Below are positions 1-9,543 of a stretch of 64,000 bases of DNA, in pieces. Numbering within the stretch: the stretch's first letter is position 1; each line of letters begins with the position of its first letter. A program made the position numbers and the translations under genes. Under the pieces are notes generated by a model. The model was not told where the DNA came from, made no database searches, and saw nothing but the letters and a program-made list of their open reading frames with translations. Source of the stretch: Paludibacteraceae bacterium (GTDB lineage Bacteria; Bacteroidota; Bacteroidia; Bacteroidales; Paludibacteraceae); NCBI GenBank assembly GCA_017527905.1, contig JAFXPK010000023.1, forward strand, positions 62,001-126,000, written 5' to 3'.

Positions 1-648
1 GATCTCGAAGGCCGTACCGGCATCCAATCCCTTGCTCAACACCACCTTAGAGATGGAGTCAGGGTTCTCCAACACCAACTTATGCGTCTCGCTGGAACCG
101 ATGGAAGAGACAATACCCTCACCGACACGGGCAAGAACCGTCTCCTCGCCGGCACCACCGACCAAACGCTCGATGTTCGCGCGAACCGTCACACGAGCCT
201 TAGCGATCAACTGGATACCATCCTTCGCGACAGCCGTCACAGGAGGCGTGTCGATCACCTTAGGGTTAACGGACATCTGTACCGCCTCGAACACGTCACG
301 ACCCGCCAAATCGATGGCCGTAGCCTGCTTGAAATCGATGGCGATATTCGCCTTGGATGCGGAAACCAACGCATGTACCACACGGACGATATTACCGCCG
401 GCGAGGTAGTGCGCCTCCAAATCATCCCTCGTAATAGTCTTCAAACCAGCCTTGTGGGCCTCGATCATACACTCCACGATCACACGAGGAGGAACGTTTC
501 TCAGCCTCATCAGGAACAACTGGACCAAAGAAATAGAAACGCCGGAAACCTTGGCATTGACCCAAAGCAATACCGGCACGTAGTGGAAGAATATACATAG
601 CAGTATAAACACCACCACCAATGCAACAATAAAAAATACACCTGGCAT
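1..648 (-). CDS. floA: Flotillin-like protein FloA, N-terminal part (cut by left edge)
   Basis: The minus strand is open from an ATG at 648 to the window edge, giving 216 codons with no stop; the family is usually about 330 residues, so roughly the last third is missing. A single N-terminal hydrophobic segment (about residues 4-29) is followed by the SPFH/flotillin-like region with segments such as [41 protein letters not shown] and [16 protein letters not shown], which I recognise as FloA (YqfA). Members of the family organise functional membrane microdomains. It lies 44 bp downstream of the UbiA gene on the same strand and probably ends the operon with DUF2520, HAD phosphatase and UbiA. The start is the only in-frame ATG before the membrane segment. 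Confidence 0.92.
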   Translation of the reverse strand, partial: MPGVFFIVALVVVFILLCIFFHYVPVLLWVNAKVSGVSISLVQLFLMRLRNVPPRVIVECMIEAHKAGLKTITRDDLEAHYLAGGNIVRVVHALVSASKANIAIDFKQATAIDLAGRDVFEAVQMSVNPKVIDTPPVTAVAKDGIQLIAKARVTVRANIERLVGGAGEETVLARVGEGIVSSIGSSETHKLVLENPDSISKVVLSKGLDAGTAFEI

Positions 649-692
649 AATTATAGAATTTAGTTATACAATTTATTAATCATTCAAACAGA

Positions 693-1673
693 CTAGTCCG
701 CATAATAGTAGTAGAACATCATACTATATGAAACACTGAGCAATAGGATAATCTTCGCCACAAGCGAGACATTCCTGTAATCCAGCTGCACATTGGCCTT
801 CGACAACAAGAACGCAAGACCGATGGAAGGCACCAGAATAGCGCACAGATAATAGCGGATGGAAGGCATCGGATCATACGGCAACATGCGGAAAACAACA
901 TGGGCGCACACCAGATTGACGAGCAATATCAACACGAAAATGATGGTCCTCGCAGCCGTATGTCCCAAGACAATCGGGAACGTATGGCACTCCAGCTCGC
1001 GAGCGCCCTTCTCCTCCTCGAAATCGGTAGCCACCTCGGAGACGAACGTCCACATGAAGACACAGAAGGCGAAAAGAGCCACGATCGCTAAAAGATAACG
1101 GCTGAAGGCCACGATTTCCGGATGGGCACCATATTTCATCGACAGAAAAAAATTGAAGCAGACCACCACCAACATCGGCACCAACGCATTCAGCACAGAA
1201 GCGAACAGATTGCCCAGCACAAGAATACGTTTATACGAGGATGAGTAGAACCACATGATACCCGCTATGATCAAGAACAGCAGCACATAAGTGAAAGCCA
1301 CGGAGAATGGCGCATTCAGCTCCATCCACGCATAGAAACCGATAACAGCCCCCAACAAGGCGCCCACAACGGAGCAAACGATGAAGACGGTCATCGCGGA
1401 ATGCTTGGAGATGGTCTTGCCCACCACATGGTTGATCGGATGGTTGATCTCGTCAATCTTCACGTCAAAATAATCGTTGATGGCGTATCCCCCCGCATAG
1501 GTGAAGACGGTAGCCAATACCAGCAAGGCGAGCATCTGAGGGGAAAACACCTGCTCAGCGGGAATACCCGCCACGTTCGACACAGGGGTAACCACCCAAT
1601 AATACATCGAAAACTGCACCAGCGCTATTATCAACAGATTGGGCAGCCGCACCAACTTCATATAATCTTTCAT
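693..1673 (-). CDS. UbiA-family prenyltransferase (geranylgeranylglycerol-phosphate geranylgeranyltransferase-like)
   Basis: Integral membrane protein of 326 residues (from the chosen start) with about eight to nine hydrophobic helices. The first Asp-rich motif is NDYFDVKIDEINHP, matching the NDxxDxxxD signature that binds Mg-prenyl diphosphate. A second acidic loop (SEVATDFEEEKGARE) occupies the place of the second Asp motif. Bacteroidales homologues are usually annotated as geranylgeranylglycerol-phosphate geranylgeranyltransferase, but the true prenyl acceptor cannot be told from sequence. The longest frame begins at 1700 and overlaps the upstream HAD gene by 7 bp; I prefer the ATG at 1673 (MKDYMKLVRLPN), which fits the usual N-terminus of the family and leaves a 20-bp gap. 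It lies between the HAD phosphatase and floA in one transcription unit. Confidence 0.88.
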   Translation of the reverse strand: MKDYMKLVRLPNLLIIALVQFSMYYWVVTPVSNVAGIPAEQVFSPQMLALLVLATVFTYAGGYAINDYFDVKIDEINHPINHVVGKTISKHSAMTVFIVCSVVGALLGAVIGFYAWMELNAPFSVAFTYVLLFLIIAGIMWFYSSSYKRILVLGNLFASVLNALVPMLVVVCFNFFLSMKYGAHPEIVAFSRYLLAIVALFAFCVFMWTFVSEVATDFEEEKGARELECHTFPIVLGHTAARTIIFVLILLVNLVCAHVVFRMLPYDPMPSIRYYLCAILVPSIGLAFLLSKANVQLDYRNVSLVAKIILLLSVSYSMMFYYYYAD

Positions 1674-1693
1674 ACAATCTATAATTTGCACTT

Positions 1694-2215
1694 TTACCAA
1701 CCGAACGCCACATTATCGGACATCCAGTCTCCGTTCGCCTTCATCACCTGTTCTATCACGTCGCGGGCACACCCCTCGCCTCCCCTCTTAGGGGAAATAT
1801 AGCAAGCGACCTCCTTGATCTCTGGAGCCGCATCCGCAGGGCAGCAAGGGAATCCGCACTTCCGCATCACCGGGAAGTCTGGGATATCATCGCCCATGTA
1901 GAGCACCTCATCAGGAGACAAGCCATATTTTCGGACAAAATCGTCGAAATCATTCATCTTGACGGCGGAGCCCATATAGACATCCTGGATGCCCAAGCCC
2001 TCGAACCGTTTCCTCACCGCCAGCGTGTTACCGCCCGTGATGATCGCCAGATGATAACCCTTCTTCACGGCCAACTGCAACGCATAACCATCCTTGATGT
2101 TCACCATGCGCATCGGCTCGCCGCTCACGTGCAACGGCACGCAATCCGAAGAGAGCACTCCGTCCACATCGAATGCCAACGCCTTTATTTTCGATAAATT
2201 AGCCTTAAAATCCAT
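1694..2215 (-). CDS. KdsC-like HAD-family phosphatase
   Basis: Compact HAD hydrolase of 173 residues without a cap domain, the size of the KdsC (3-deoxy-D-manno-octulosonate 8-phosphate phosphatase) group, which works as tetramers. Visible motifs are FDVDGVLSS near residue 15 (catalytic Asp pair), AIITGG (motif II Thr) and [10 protein letters not shown] (motif IV acidic pair). Related Bacteroides enzymes act on KDO-8-phosphate or on nonulosonate 9-phosphates, so a role in making acidic sugars for surface polysaccharide is likely but the exact substrate is not determined. It sits 4 bp downstream of the DUF2520 gene and just upstream of the UbiA gene, an arrangement consistent with one operon. 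Confidence 0.85.
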   Translation of the reverse strand: MDFKANLSKIKALAFDVDGVLSSDCVPLHVSGEPMRMVNIKDGYALQLAVKKGYHLAIITGGNTLAVRKRFEGLGIQDVYMGSAVKMNDFDDFVRKYGLSPDEVLYMGDDIPDFPVMRKCGFPCCPADAAPEIKEVACYISPKRGGEGCARDVIEQVMKANGDWMSDNVAFGW

Positions 2216-2219
2216 ATTC

Positions 2220-3047
2220 CTACAATGAGTCTTTAGAATGCTTCAGCGACATTTCATGAATCGACTGGCTCACCAGCGCATATATCTCCCGCTGCAACGG
2301 GTCGTCGATACGATCCTTCTGCGCCTCGATCACATTCAGGTCGTAGCGCACCGCCGGACCCGTCTGCGCCTCCACAGGCGGCAAAGAGTGGATCTTGCTC
2401 GCCGTCTCGTCGATCAAAGGGAGCAACACCTCGAAAGGGAGTCCCAGCTTCGCCAACTGTTCGCTGGCGATCGAGTACATGTGGTTGCTGAAGTTGGAAG
2501 CGAAGACAGCCGCCAAGTGCAACTGCTTGCGTCCCTCCGTGTCCAAGGGCATGACAGTGTTCGAGATATGTCTCGCCACATCCTGCAAAAGGTCCATCAT
2601 CCTTGGCGTAGTCGCCTCCACGAAAACGGGTATCTTCGAAAAATCGACCGGCTTCGCCTTGGAGAAGGATTGCATAGGGTACAATACCCCGCCCTCGTCG
2701 GTGAACTCCGAAAGAAGCCCGATGGGCATGCTGCCCGCCGTATGCACGATAGGTTTCCCTTTCAAAGGAGTCTTGCGCAGTACCTCCACCAAGACCGAGT
2801 CCTTCAAGGCACAGATATAGAGATCCGCCGAAAGCGTCAGTCGGGAGAGATCCGTCGTGAAGGGAGCATTCCCCACTAAACTGGAAAGTGCGGTCGCCGA
2901 CTCCACCGTCCTACTGAACAATTGGGCGATCGGGTACCCCGCATGATACAAAGCCTGAACAAGATGGGTGCCCAAATTACCACATCCGAGCACACAGACA
3001 GAAGGCAGAACCGCCTTACAATCCGAACCATTCGTCACATCCGCCAT
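2220..3047 (-). CDS. Rossmann-fold and DUF2520 domain protein
   Basis: Protein of 275 residues. The N-terminal part (about residues 15-125) is a dinucleotide-binding Rossmann fold of the NADP oxidoreductase F420-dependent/ProC type, starting [17 protein letters not shown] with the GxGNxG loop. The C-terminal half (about 130-265) is the all-helical DUF2520 domain, with the segment [18 protein letters not shown] that is typical of it. The fold resembles 6-phosphogluconate or pyrroline-5-carboxylate dehydrogenases, but no reaction is established for the family. It is first in the gene run DUF2520, HAD phosphatase, UbiA, FloA, with 4 bp to the next gene. Confidence 0.85.
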   Translation of the reverse strand: MADVTNGSDCKAVLPSVCVLGCGNLGTHLVQALYHAGYPIAQLFSRTVESATALSSLVGNAPFTTDLSRLTLSADLYICALKDSVLVEVLRKTPLKGKPIVHTAGSMPIGLLSEFTDEGGVLYPMQSFSKAKPVDFSKIPVFVEATTPRMMDLLQDVARHISNTVMPLDTEGRKQLHLAAVFASNFSNHMYSIASEQLAKLGLPFEVLLPLIDETASKIHSLPPVEAQTGPAVRYDLNVIEAQKDRIDDPLQREIYALVSQSIHEMSLKHSKDSL

Positions 3048-3132
3048 CCTACTCTATGATTTACATCCTATAATTTTCTCAGGCGAACCGTCCACCTTAG
3101 GGAGGAAATCATCCGCCATCAGAGAATATCCA

Positions 3133-3663
3133 CTAAAAACTGTTCTTATGAATGCGATCCAATTTCAGTTTCGCCTCGTCGAAAGGATTCTTCTCCTCTC
3201 CCTTGTAGCCCACGCCGATGATGCACTCCACGCTGAGGTTCTCAGGCGCATTGATCAAGCCACGGATATAGGCATCCGACGTCAGGTCGCCCGCCTCCGT
3301 TTTCTTCCTGTTGCGCACCTGCACCCAGCAAGAGCCCAAACCCAAGTCCTCAGCCTGTAGCTGCATATAAGCGGCGGCGATGGAAGCGTCCTCGGTCCAC
3401 ACGTTGCTCAGCGTAGTGTCGGCCAAGACGATGATGGCGGCAGGGGCGCCCTCCAAAAACTTGGAGCCCATCTCCCTACAAACAGACAACTTCGCCAGCG
3501 TCTCCTTGTCGTCCACAACGACGAAATGCCACGGTTGACAACGCTTGGAAGAGGGAGCCATCAGCGCAGCCTTCACGATCGACTGCAACTTCTCCTCCTC
3601 CACCTTTCTATCCTCGTATTTACGGATGCTTCTTCTTTTCTTTACTAAATCGATAAATGCCAT
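3133..3663 (-). CDS. Nitroreductase family protein (FMN-dependent)
   Basis: Protein of 176 residues, normal length for short nitroreductases. The N-terminus KKRRSIRKYEDRKVEEEKL gives the RRSxRxY signature that contacts the FMN phosphate, followed by MAPSSKRCQPWHFVVVDD (the APSxxNxQPW-type motif) and the C-terminal GVGYKGEEKNPF. Such enzymes transfer hydride from NAD(P)H to nitro compounds, quinones or flavins; the physiological substrate is unknown. It is separated by 85 bp from the DUF2520 gene downstream and preceded by a 148-bp spacer with the terminator of pgeF, so it probably has its own promoter. Confidence 0.88.
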   Translation of the reverse strand: MAFIDLVKKRRSIRKYEDRKVEEEKLQSIVKAALMAPSSKRCQPWHFVVVDDKETLAKLSVCREMGSKFLEGAPAAIIVLADTTLSNVWTEDASIAAAYMQLQAEDLGLGSCWVQVRNRKKTEAGDLTSDAYIRGLINAPENLSVECIIGVGYKGEEKNPFDEAKLKLDRIHKNSF

Positions 3664-3726
3664 ATCTTATAAAATATTTCAGGAAACAAACTTAATAAAT
3701 TTTCAAGAAATTCGGTAGTTAAATAA

Positions 3727-3752
3727 ATAAAAAAAGCGAGCGTCCAACTCGC
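3727..3752 (-). terminator. Intrinsic terminator downstream of pgeF
   Basis: On the minus strand a GCGAG stem (3748-3752 paired with 3736-3740) with a 7-nt loop is followed by a run of seven T residues. It lies 60 bp after the pgeF stop codon and before the nitroreductase start. The stem is short, so efficiency is uncertain. Confidence 0.6.
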
Positions 3753-3811
3753 ATGGATAGGAAGATTTCGCACAATCAGGGATACAATTCTTAATTCAAA
3801 ATTCTTAATTC

Positions 3812-4585
3812 TTAATTAACCAAGATTCCCGCCACCATCCGTCCGCAAGCGAATCCGTCACGTCTGGCGGAGAAGTAGCGCGGGTCCGAGAAGGTGCAAT
3901 CCGGATGCGTCCATATACATGCGTCCCGCAAGCCCAATGCCAGCAATCTGGCACGCACCGCCCCACGGAGATTGATATGGGGCTTAGGATACCCTTCGCG
4001 TACCAGTATGCCAGACATTTCTTTTTCGGGAAAAAGCGATTGGAAACGATCCACCACCTCCTCGCCCACCTCGAAACGAGGGGCTGATATGGAGGGCCAT
4101 ATCTCAGCGGTCAGGTCTGAGGGAACCACGGAGGAGACTTCGCACATGCGCTTCACCGTTTCACCCAGGACACCGGAGACGATGCCCTTCCAACCCGCAT
4201 GAGCCGCCGCGATCACATGGTGTTCCTCATCGTAGAAGAGCACCGGCACGCAATCCGCCACCGTCACGCCCAGGCAAACATTCCTGCACATCGTGACCAA
4301 AGCGTCGCATTTGAAAAACTCATCACGCTCAACCATCGGCACCAGTGGGGAGTCGTGGTCTATCACCATCACCTGGTTGCCATGCACCTCATTCGGCACA
4401 AACAGATTCTCGGGAGGGATGCCCAAGCGCTCGCAAAGCAGGGCTCTGTTCCTTTCCACATGGGAGCGTTCGTCGCCTGAGAAGAGACCCAGATTGAACG
4501 AAGAGAAAGCCCCTTCGCTCACACCTCCTTCACGATCCGTGAAGAAGGTGGTCACCTCACCATTTTTCCTACTGTCAGCTATCAT
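3812..4585 (-). CDS. pgeF: Peptidoglycan editing factor PgeF (YfiH/laccase-domain protein)
   Basis: Protein of 257 residues covering the whole YfiH/DUF152 family. The metal-binding set is visible: His68 in VHGNQV, Cys112 in VADCVPV and His129 in AAHAGWKG. The family-typical C-terminal HPDCTFSDPRYFSARRDG is also present. Homologues were long called polyphenol oxidases; in E. coli the protein hydrolyses wrongly incorporated serine from cytoplasmic peptidoglycan precursors. There is no signal peptide, consistent with a cytoplasmic enzyme. It follows the GLUG lipoprotein gene by 19 bp on the same strand, but the products are not obviously related. Confidence 0.9.
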   Translation of the reverse strand: MIADSRKNGEVTTFFTDREGGVSEGAFSSFNLGLFSGDERSHVERNRALLCERLGIPPENLFVPNEVHGNQVMVIDHDSPLVPMVERDEFFKCDALVTMCRNVCLGVTVADCVPVLFYDEEHHVIAAAHAGWKGIVSGVLGETVKRMCEVSSVVPSDLTAEIWPSISAPRFEVGEEVVDRFQSLFPEKEMSGILVREGYPKPHINLRGAVRARLLALGLRDACIWTHPDCTFSDPRYFSARRDGFACGRMVAGILVN

Positions 4586-4604
4586 GCAGGCCTCCCCGGA
4601 ATCA

Positions 4605-5843
4605 TCAGAACCTGATTGTCTTATCCACAGCCTTCCAAGGCATCATTGAGATGGAGCAGTTGCCATACAACGTACGCACCTTCACATCGCCCACCTCCTC
4701 CACTTGCTTGTTCAAGTAGGTACGGATGGTGGAACACATGGTAGCGTAATTAGCAGACTGGCCCCCTAGATCGTCAGACAATTGGGATCTTTCAGGACCA
4801 TAGTAGCAGTCCGTCACCTTGCAGTTGCCGGTGGACCATCCACAGATGGCGCCCACATACTCCTTCTTGACAGGCTTAACCGGACCAGTGGAGATGCAGT
4901 TGAGCAATTCAGCCTTGCTATCGCCGATCAGTTTACCGCAGATACCACCCACGGCGCTGATTCCGCCCTCCACTTCACCATCGTTGAGACAGTTGTATAC
5001 GAGCGAACGATTTTGGGCGCAGATGCCGCCAAGACCCTCATCAGGGAATCCGCTTCTCACCTTACCATGGTTCATGCAGTTGATGATTAGTTGATCGTTC
5101 ACGCAAACGATGCCACCCGCAGGAGCGTTGGATACGCCCACCACCTCGCCGGAGTTCTCGCACTCGGTAAGAACGCCCATCTTGTTGTGCGCGCAAATAC
5201 CTGCGGAAGCCTCTTCACCTCGGATCGTCGCTTGATTATAGCATTTCTTGATCAATCCATAATTGTATGCGCAGATGCCAGCCACATCGCTCGCACCCAC
5301 CACTTCGCCCGAAAGCGCCGTGCAGCCGAACAGCTCGCCTTGCGAATAGGCACATATAGCGGCGGTACCCTTGCCAGCATCTATATCCAGACGGGAGAAT
5401 ATCACGTTCTCCACAACCCCGGAAGGGCCCAACATGCCCACAAATGCGGCGCCGTCATTGTCCTCGCCCACCAATCGCAGTCCGATGATCTGATGTCCAC
5501 TGCCGTTGAACACGCCATTATATGCCGAAGCGGCTTTCTCGCCAGCCTTCAGGGAAGCTTCATCCACCACACGGGCAATCGGCGTCCAATCCTTGTCCGA
5601 GATGTCGATGTCGTTCATCAACCTCGCATTCAGACTACGCTCTCCCTTGTTCACTCGCTCAGCGAAAGAGAACAACTCCTCCGCGTTCGTGATCTTGCAA
5701 TGATAGAACACTTCTTGAGGAACATCGCTATTTCTCTTACCCATGCCCTCCTCGAGAGCATTATCGTTGTCATCCTTACAGGAAAAGAAAGATGCAACAA
5801 CACCCAACATCAATATAGGAAGTATAAATCTATTCGTTTTCAT
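4605..5843 (-). CDS. Lipoprotein with GLUG-type repeats
   Basis: Starting at the ATG at 5843 (preceded by AAGGAGA at a suitable distance) the product is 412 residues; a longer frame from 5861 would add six residues before the signal peptide. The N-terminus MKTNRFILPILMLGVVASFFSC is a lipoprotein signal with the acylated Cys at residue 22, followed by an acidic linker (KDDNDN), which in Bacteroidetes can act as a surface-export signal. The body holds at least six glycine-rich units of the form GG(I)CAxN.G.(I/L)..C.N.G.V.G, which I read as GLUG-like repeats that stack into a beta-helix. GLUG proteins are often extracellular or adhesive; the function here is unknown. It is divergent from the phosphatase gene at 6221. 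Confidence 0.8.
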   Translation of the reverse strand: MKTNRFILPILMLGVVASFFSCKDDNDNALEEGMGKRNSDVPQEVFYHCKITNAEELFSFAERVNKGERSLNARLMNDIDISDKDWTPIARVVDEASLKAGEKAASAYNGVFNGSGHQIIGLRLVGEDNDGAAFVGMLGPSGVVENVIFSRLDIDAGKGTAAICAYSQGELFGCTALSGEVVGASDVAGICAYNYGLIKKCYNQATIRGEEASAGICAHNKMGVLTECENSGEVVGVSNAPAGGIVCVNDQLIINCMNHGKVRSGFPDEGLGGICAQNRSLVYNCLNDGEVEGGISAVGGICGKLIGDSKAELLNCISTGPVKPVKKEYVGAICGWSTGNCKVTDCYYGPERSQLSDDLGGQSANYATMCSTIRTYLNKQVEEVGDVKVRTLYGNCSISMMPWKAVDKTIRF

Positions 5844-6220
5844 AAGCCAATCTCCTTTCACAATCTTTAGGAATTACACATACCTTACAAATTTGTCATC
5901 CTCTACCGTTACTCATCAACACCCTTTTTCATACATACATCTTAAATACAACCATCTAATATACATCTTACATCTGCTTCTCATCTATCACGTTTATCAA
6001 ACGCTTTATATAAATATAGTTTTATTTTTTGAAACTGCAAAATTTTTCAACGAAAAAATAGCGAAACAGGGATAAATTCACGCATATTCATTAAATTCGC
6101 ATCCAACAAAGGATGTCATGAGATGCGACAACCCTATCTTACTGATTTCATCAGACGCATGTTCATGATTGCTCCTCCTCATATATAAACAAGAAACACT
6201 CTAAAAGTTCATATAGCCTC
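5844..6220. other. AT-rich divergent intergenic region
   Basis: This 377-bp spacer separates the minus-strand lipoprotein gene from the plus-strand phosphatase gene, so it must hold two promoters. A plus-strand TAAATTCG at 6092-6099 resembles the -7 box but has no TTG 19-20 bp upstream. The stretch 5945-6060 is strongly AT-rich. No RNA gene or repeat was recognised. Confidence 0.4.
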
Positions 6221-6847
6221 ATGGGAAATCTGAAAGACTACAGGAAACGGATCATCAGGACGTTAATCATCTGTGCCGCCATAGCCGGAATAGCCATCGT
6301 CTCTGTGCATGCCGTCGGAAAGAACGACTCTGAACAGACCGTTGCAGCGACCCGTCCCGCCAAGTGGGCGGAACCCATAACCCTGGCTGGCGTACCGAAC
6401 CTGCACAAAGTATCGGACAGGCTCTACCGCAGCGCCCAGCCCACGAGCGAGGGGATGGCGAACCTTGCGGCGATGGGGATAAAGACGGTCGTCAACCTGC
6501 GCGACAGGCATTCCGACTTGGACGAGATAGGCGACCTGCCACTGCAAGCGAAGCGCATCGATATATTCACGGGTCACATGAAGGACGAGTACGTCAAGGA
6601 GTTCCTTGCGATCGTGGACGACACGAGCAACGCTCCCGTCTTGGTGCATTGCCAGCACGGAGCGGACCGCACAGGCACCATGTGCGCCATGTACCGCATC
6701 CTGCGTCAAGGATGGACACCCGACGAGGCGATAGAGGAGATGAAGAACGGAGGATACAACTACCACTCCATCTGGTCGAACATCCCACGCTTCATCCGCA
6801 AATCCGCCGAACGCCTCGGCGCACTAACGAAACATGGCAAAAAATGA
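6221..6847 (+). CDS. Membrane-anchored dual-specificity/tyrosine phosphatase-like protein
   Basis: Protein of 208 residues. One hydrophobic segment (about residues 12-30) is either an anchor or an uncleaved signal, so the catalytic part should face the periplasm. The phosphatase domain spans about residues 55-200: VSDRLYRSAQPTSEG and VVNLRDRHSD are typical of the DSP-PTPase branch, and HCQHGADRTG gives the CX5R active site with Cys144 and Arg150. Known relatives dephosphorylate phosphotyrosine, phosphoinositides or inositol phosphates; the substrate is not predictable. The gene stands alone on the plus strand between two minus-strand genes. Confidence 0.82.
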   Translation: MGNLKDYRKRIIRTLIICAAIAGIAIVSVHAVGKNDSEQTVAATRPAKWAEPITLAGVPNLHKVSDRLYRSAQPTSEGMANLAAMGIKTVVNLRDRHSDLDEIGDLPLQAKRIDIFTGHMKDEYVKEFLAIVDDTSNAPVLVHCQHGADRTGTMCAMYRILRQGWTPDEAIEEMKNGGYNYHSIWSNIPRFIRKSAERLGALTKHGKK

Positions 6848-6901
6848 ATAAATAGATTCGTCAAGGGAGGAGGGAAGCAATACATTCCCATCCGCCTACC
6901 T

Positions 6902-6936
6902 ATAAAAAAGAGGAGCGCCCCAATACGACGCTCCTC
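6902..6936 (-). terminator. Terminator of the first BspA-type gene
   Basis: Perfect 8-bp stem GAGGAGCG/CGCTCCTC (6910-6917 with 6929-6936), 11-nt loop, followed on the minus strand by six T residues. It lies about 30 bp beyond the stop of the minus-strand gene at 6964. The plus side lacks a good T-run, so the hairpin mainly serves the minus strand. Confidence 0.78.
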
Positions 6937-6963
6937 AATCTTTATAATAAGGTTCGGATTAGC

Positions 6964-9225
6964 TTAATTACCCGTCACCATCACTTTCACGCGTTGATCG
7001 TCCGCATTGACAACATACGCTCCAACAGGCATGTTGAAACGGGATGTCTCCTCCACATCGACCTGCGCAGCTTGCAACATTTGTCCTTTGAGGTTGTAGA
7101 CTTCGACACATCCCTCCACACCAGACACACAAATGGCAGAACCTTCGGTCCAAACGAAGCGATTCGGAGAAGCCTCGCAATCCACATCAGCTCTTTCCAC
7201 CACATTCCACCCTTCTGGTATTTTATGGATGCTAAATTCTTTCGGCAGCACATCCGGGCAAATGAATGTACCCGTCGGGGCGACACCATCCACCCACTCA
7301 TTAGTGTTCCATTTCCTGGAAGTCCATTCTTCTACCCATTCCGACCATTCGGAGAATCTCACCTCAATAGTGGAAAGGCTAGAACAACCCTTGAACATCT
7401 TCTGGTAAGCCATTTGAGTCAGCACATCAGCCTGAAGTTTAGGAGAACGCGTCAAACTGATGCAATTGGCGAACATGCCGGAATAGCACCAGAATTCCAA
7501 TGTAGTGGCAGGAAGTTCAGGCGCTTGCGCCAAGCTGGAGCAACCAGCAAACATTTCCGCATAGCAAGAAATGGCTAACACAGTGGCAGGAAGTTCGGGC
7601 ACTTGTGTCAGGTTAGTACAACCAGCGAACATTCCCGCATAGCAAGACTCAGCCATCTCAGTGGCAGGAAGTTCAGGCGCTTGCGTCAAGCCCGTGCAAT
7701 TAGCGAACATCTCGGAGTAGCATCCCTCTCCAAGCTTCGTGGCAGGAAGTTCAGGTGCCTGTGTCAAGCAAGCACAATCCTTAAACAATCGGGCGAAACA
7801 ACATTCGGCGTACTCAGGAATCGCCTTGCATCTACCCGTGTTGTCAATCAAGCTCATCACACTACCACTTGCGGCGATGGAACCAGACATGACGAAACTA
7901 GCAGTATACATATCTTCTGGCGGATACCAATAGGCTCCAAGGCCATCAGTTCCTTCCAAAACATATCCGCTCCGCAAACGAGGTGCAGATAAATATGCAC
8001 GGCGCACCGATATTCCTTTACAATTGAATCCACGCAACAAAGCCTTATCTCCTTTTTTCGCCAAAACCACTATATCGTTTACCTCAAGAGTATCCCATGT
8101 CACTCCATCGTCCAAAGAATACCGGATGTCAGCATAAACATACTGCGTATCATACTCTATTCCGAAAGTGGAACTATCTGCCTCAGCGGTAAAAGTAAGG
8201 TAATGAGCCGGCTCCTCCGGATCTTCGATATATTTCACATCCCACCCCAAAGGGATATTATCCGATCCATATACATACTGTTCAGCCAACTTCCTTGGGC
8301 AATAGAAGGTACCTGTAGAGGCGACACCATCAAGCCAAAAATTTGTGTCAGTCAACGACAAATCAGTAAAGTTAACCGTGACTTGGGAAAGGTTGGAGCA
8401 TTCATAAAACATAGCCCTATAACAATAATCAGCCAACACCTTGGCAGGAAGATTAGGTGCCGTAGTCAAGCTTGTACATTTCGAGAACATGGATGCGTAA
8501 CAATCTGAAGCTAATACAGTGGCTGGGAGCGCTGGAGCTTTTTCCAAACTAGAGCACCCTTCGAACATACTACAGTAACAAGCATACAGCAATGAGGTAG
8601 CGGGAAGAGTATCCGGCGCCACCTTAAGACTGGTACAACCTGCGAACATCGATTCATAACATTCGTATCCCAACTGAGTGGCAGGAAGATCAGGCGCTTG
8701 CGTCAGACTAGTACAACCTACGAACATTTCCCTATAGCACTCATCACCCAACTTGGTGGCAGGGAGCTCCGGCGCTTGCGTCAGACTAGCACAATCATCG
8801 AACAATCGGAAGAAACAACAAAAAGAGTTCGCCGGGATCTCCGTGCTTTCACCCACATTGTCAATCAAACTCATCACACTACCACTTGCAGCGATGGAAC
8901 CGGACATGACAAAATTGCTATAGTCATACCTTTGATAGGAAAATCCATCCGGGTTGGTTCCCCTCAGCAGGGCTTTGTCTCCCCTCTTCTTCAAAACGAC
9001 TTTGTCTCCCGCAGATAGAGAATCCCACGTTGCCCCATCATCCAATGAGTACTGAATCTTAGGATTCTGGAAGGGGATAAGAGCAGGATCATCATCCTTG
9101 TTGATGACGATGCCAAAAGAGGATGTGTCCATCTCTGCGGTAAAGGTTAGATAGTTAGCCGCATAAGAAGGTATTAAACATCCTAACAGCATAAGGAGTA
9201 ATGTAATTTTTCTTACCATAAGCAT
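6964..9225 (-). CDS. BspA-like surface repeat protein with duplicated architecture and type IX sorting domain
   Basis: Secreted protein of 753 residues with an N-terminal signal peptide (starts at 9225 or 9219 both possible). It is built from two related halves. Each half opens with a module NYLTFTAE or HYLTFTAE, ...YSLDDG.TWD, ...KGDKALLRG, then SGSIAASGSVMSLIDN, and continues with a run of about 23-residue units of the form L(T)QAPELPAT.L...CY..MF.GC(T)S. These units resemble the MFxxC-type repeats of BspA-family surface proteins. The last 70 residues (VEVYNLKGQMLQ...GAYVV) look like a type A sorting domain of type IX secretion. BspA relatives bind host or matrix proteins; no partner can be named here. 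Repeated DNA within the gene makes it prone to copy-number change. Confidence 0.82.
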   Translation of the reverse strand: MLMVRKITLLLMLLGCLIPSYAANYLTFTAEMDTSSFGIVINKDDDPALIPFQNPKIQYSLDDGATWDSLSAGDKVVLKKRGDKALLRGTNPDGFSYQRYDYSNFVMSGSIAASGSVMSLIDNVGESTEIPANSFCCFFRLFDDCASLTQAPELPATKLGDECYREMFVGCTSLTQAPDLPATQLGYECYESMFAGCTSLKVAPDTLPATSLLYACYCSMFEGCSSLEKAPALPATVLASDCYASMFSKCTSLTTAPNLPAKVLADYCYRAMFYECSNLSQVTVNFTDLSLTDTNFWLDGVASTGTFYCPRKLAEQYVYGSDNIPLGWDVKYIEDPEEPAHYLTFTAEADSSTFGIEYDTQYVYADIRYSLDDGVTWDTLEVNDIVVLAKKGDKALLRGFNCKGISVRRAYLSAPRLRSGYVLEGTDGLGAYWYPPEDMYTASFVMSGSIAASGSVMSLIDNTGRCKAIPEYAECCFARLFKDCACLTQAPELPATKLGEGCYSEMFANCTGLTQAPELPATEMAESCYAGMFAGCTNLTQVPELPATVLAISCYAEMFAGCSSLAQAPELPATTLEFWCYSGMFANCISLTRSPKLQADVLTQMAYQKMFKGCSSLSTIEVRFSEWSEWVEEWTSRKWNTNEWVDGVAPTGTFICPDVLPKEFSIHKIPEGWNVVERADVDCEASPNRFVWTEGSAICVSGVEGCVEVYNLKGQMLQAAQVDVEETSRFNMPVGAYVVNADDQRVKVMVTGN

Positions 9226-9543
9226 TGACGTTTAATGTTTTACATAATTTAGCAACATACGACTTAGCACATTCGCAAAGGCGAGAAAACCACTTGGAGT
9301 CTATAAACCCAATAAAAAAGTTGTTCTATCACACAAGTCAAATGACCTTTGTAAGTCGCCGCTAATTTACATTTTTTTTCGAGAAAAAGGATACAATAAC
9401 TGCGTTTTTTCATACAAATACAACAATTTCACATTTTTCTTAAGTGAAATTGCGGAAACACACCTTCAAAAGTAACCATAAAAAAGACGCAGTCCCATCA
9501 TTGGACGGGACTGCGCCATTTTAGCCTATAACTCCTGATGAGT
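9226..9543. other. AT-rich spacer between the two BspA-type genes
   Basis: This 318-bp region must carry the promoter of the downstream minus-strand gene (start 9225), but I see no convincing TTG/TAnnTTTG pair. It also holds the terminator of the upstream gene at 9481-9515. No ORF or RNA gene is evident. Confidence 0.45.
9481..9515 (-). terminator. Terminator of the second BspA-type gene
   Basis: Perfect 9-bp stem CGCAGTCCC/GGGACTGCG (9488-9496 with 9507-9515), 10-nt loop, followed on the minus strand after GT by CTTTTT. It lies about 30 bp after the stop of the gene ending at 9544. Confidence 0.8.

Noticed and set aside
3780..3820. Repeated TTCTTAATT motif before pgeF end
   Set aside because: Only a short low-complexity A/T stretch with about three imperfect copies; no structure or gene.
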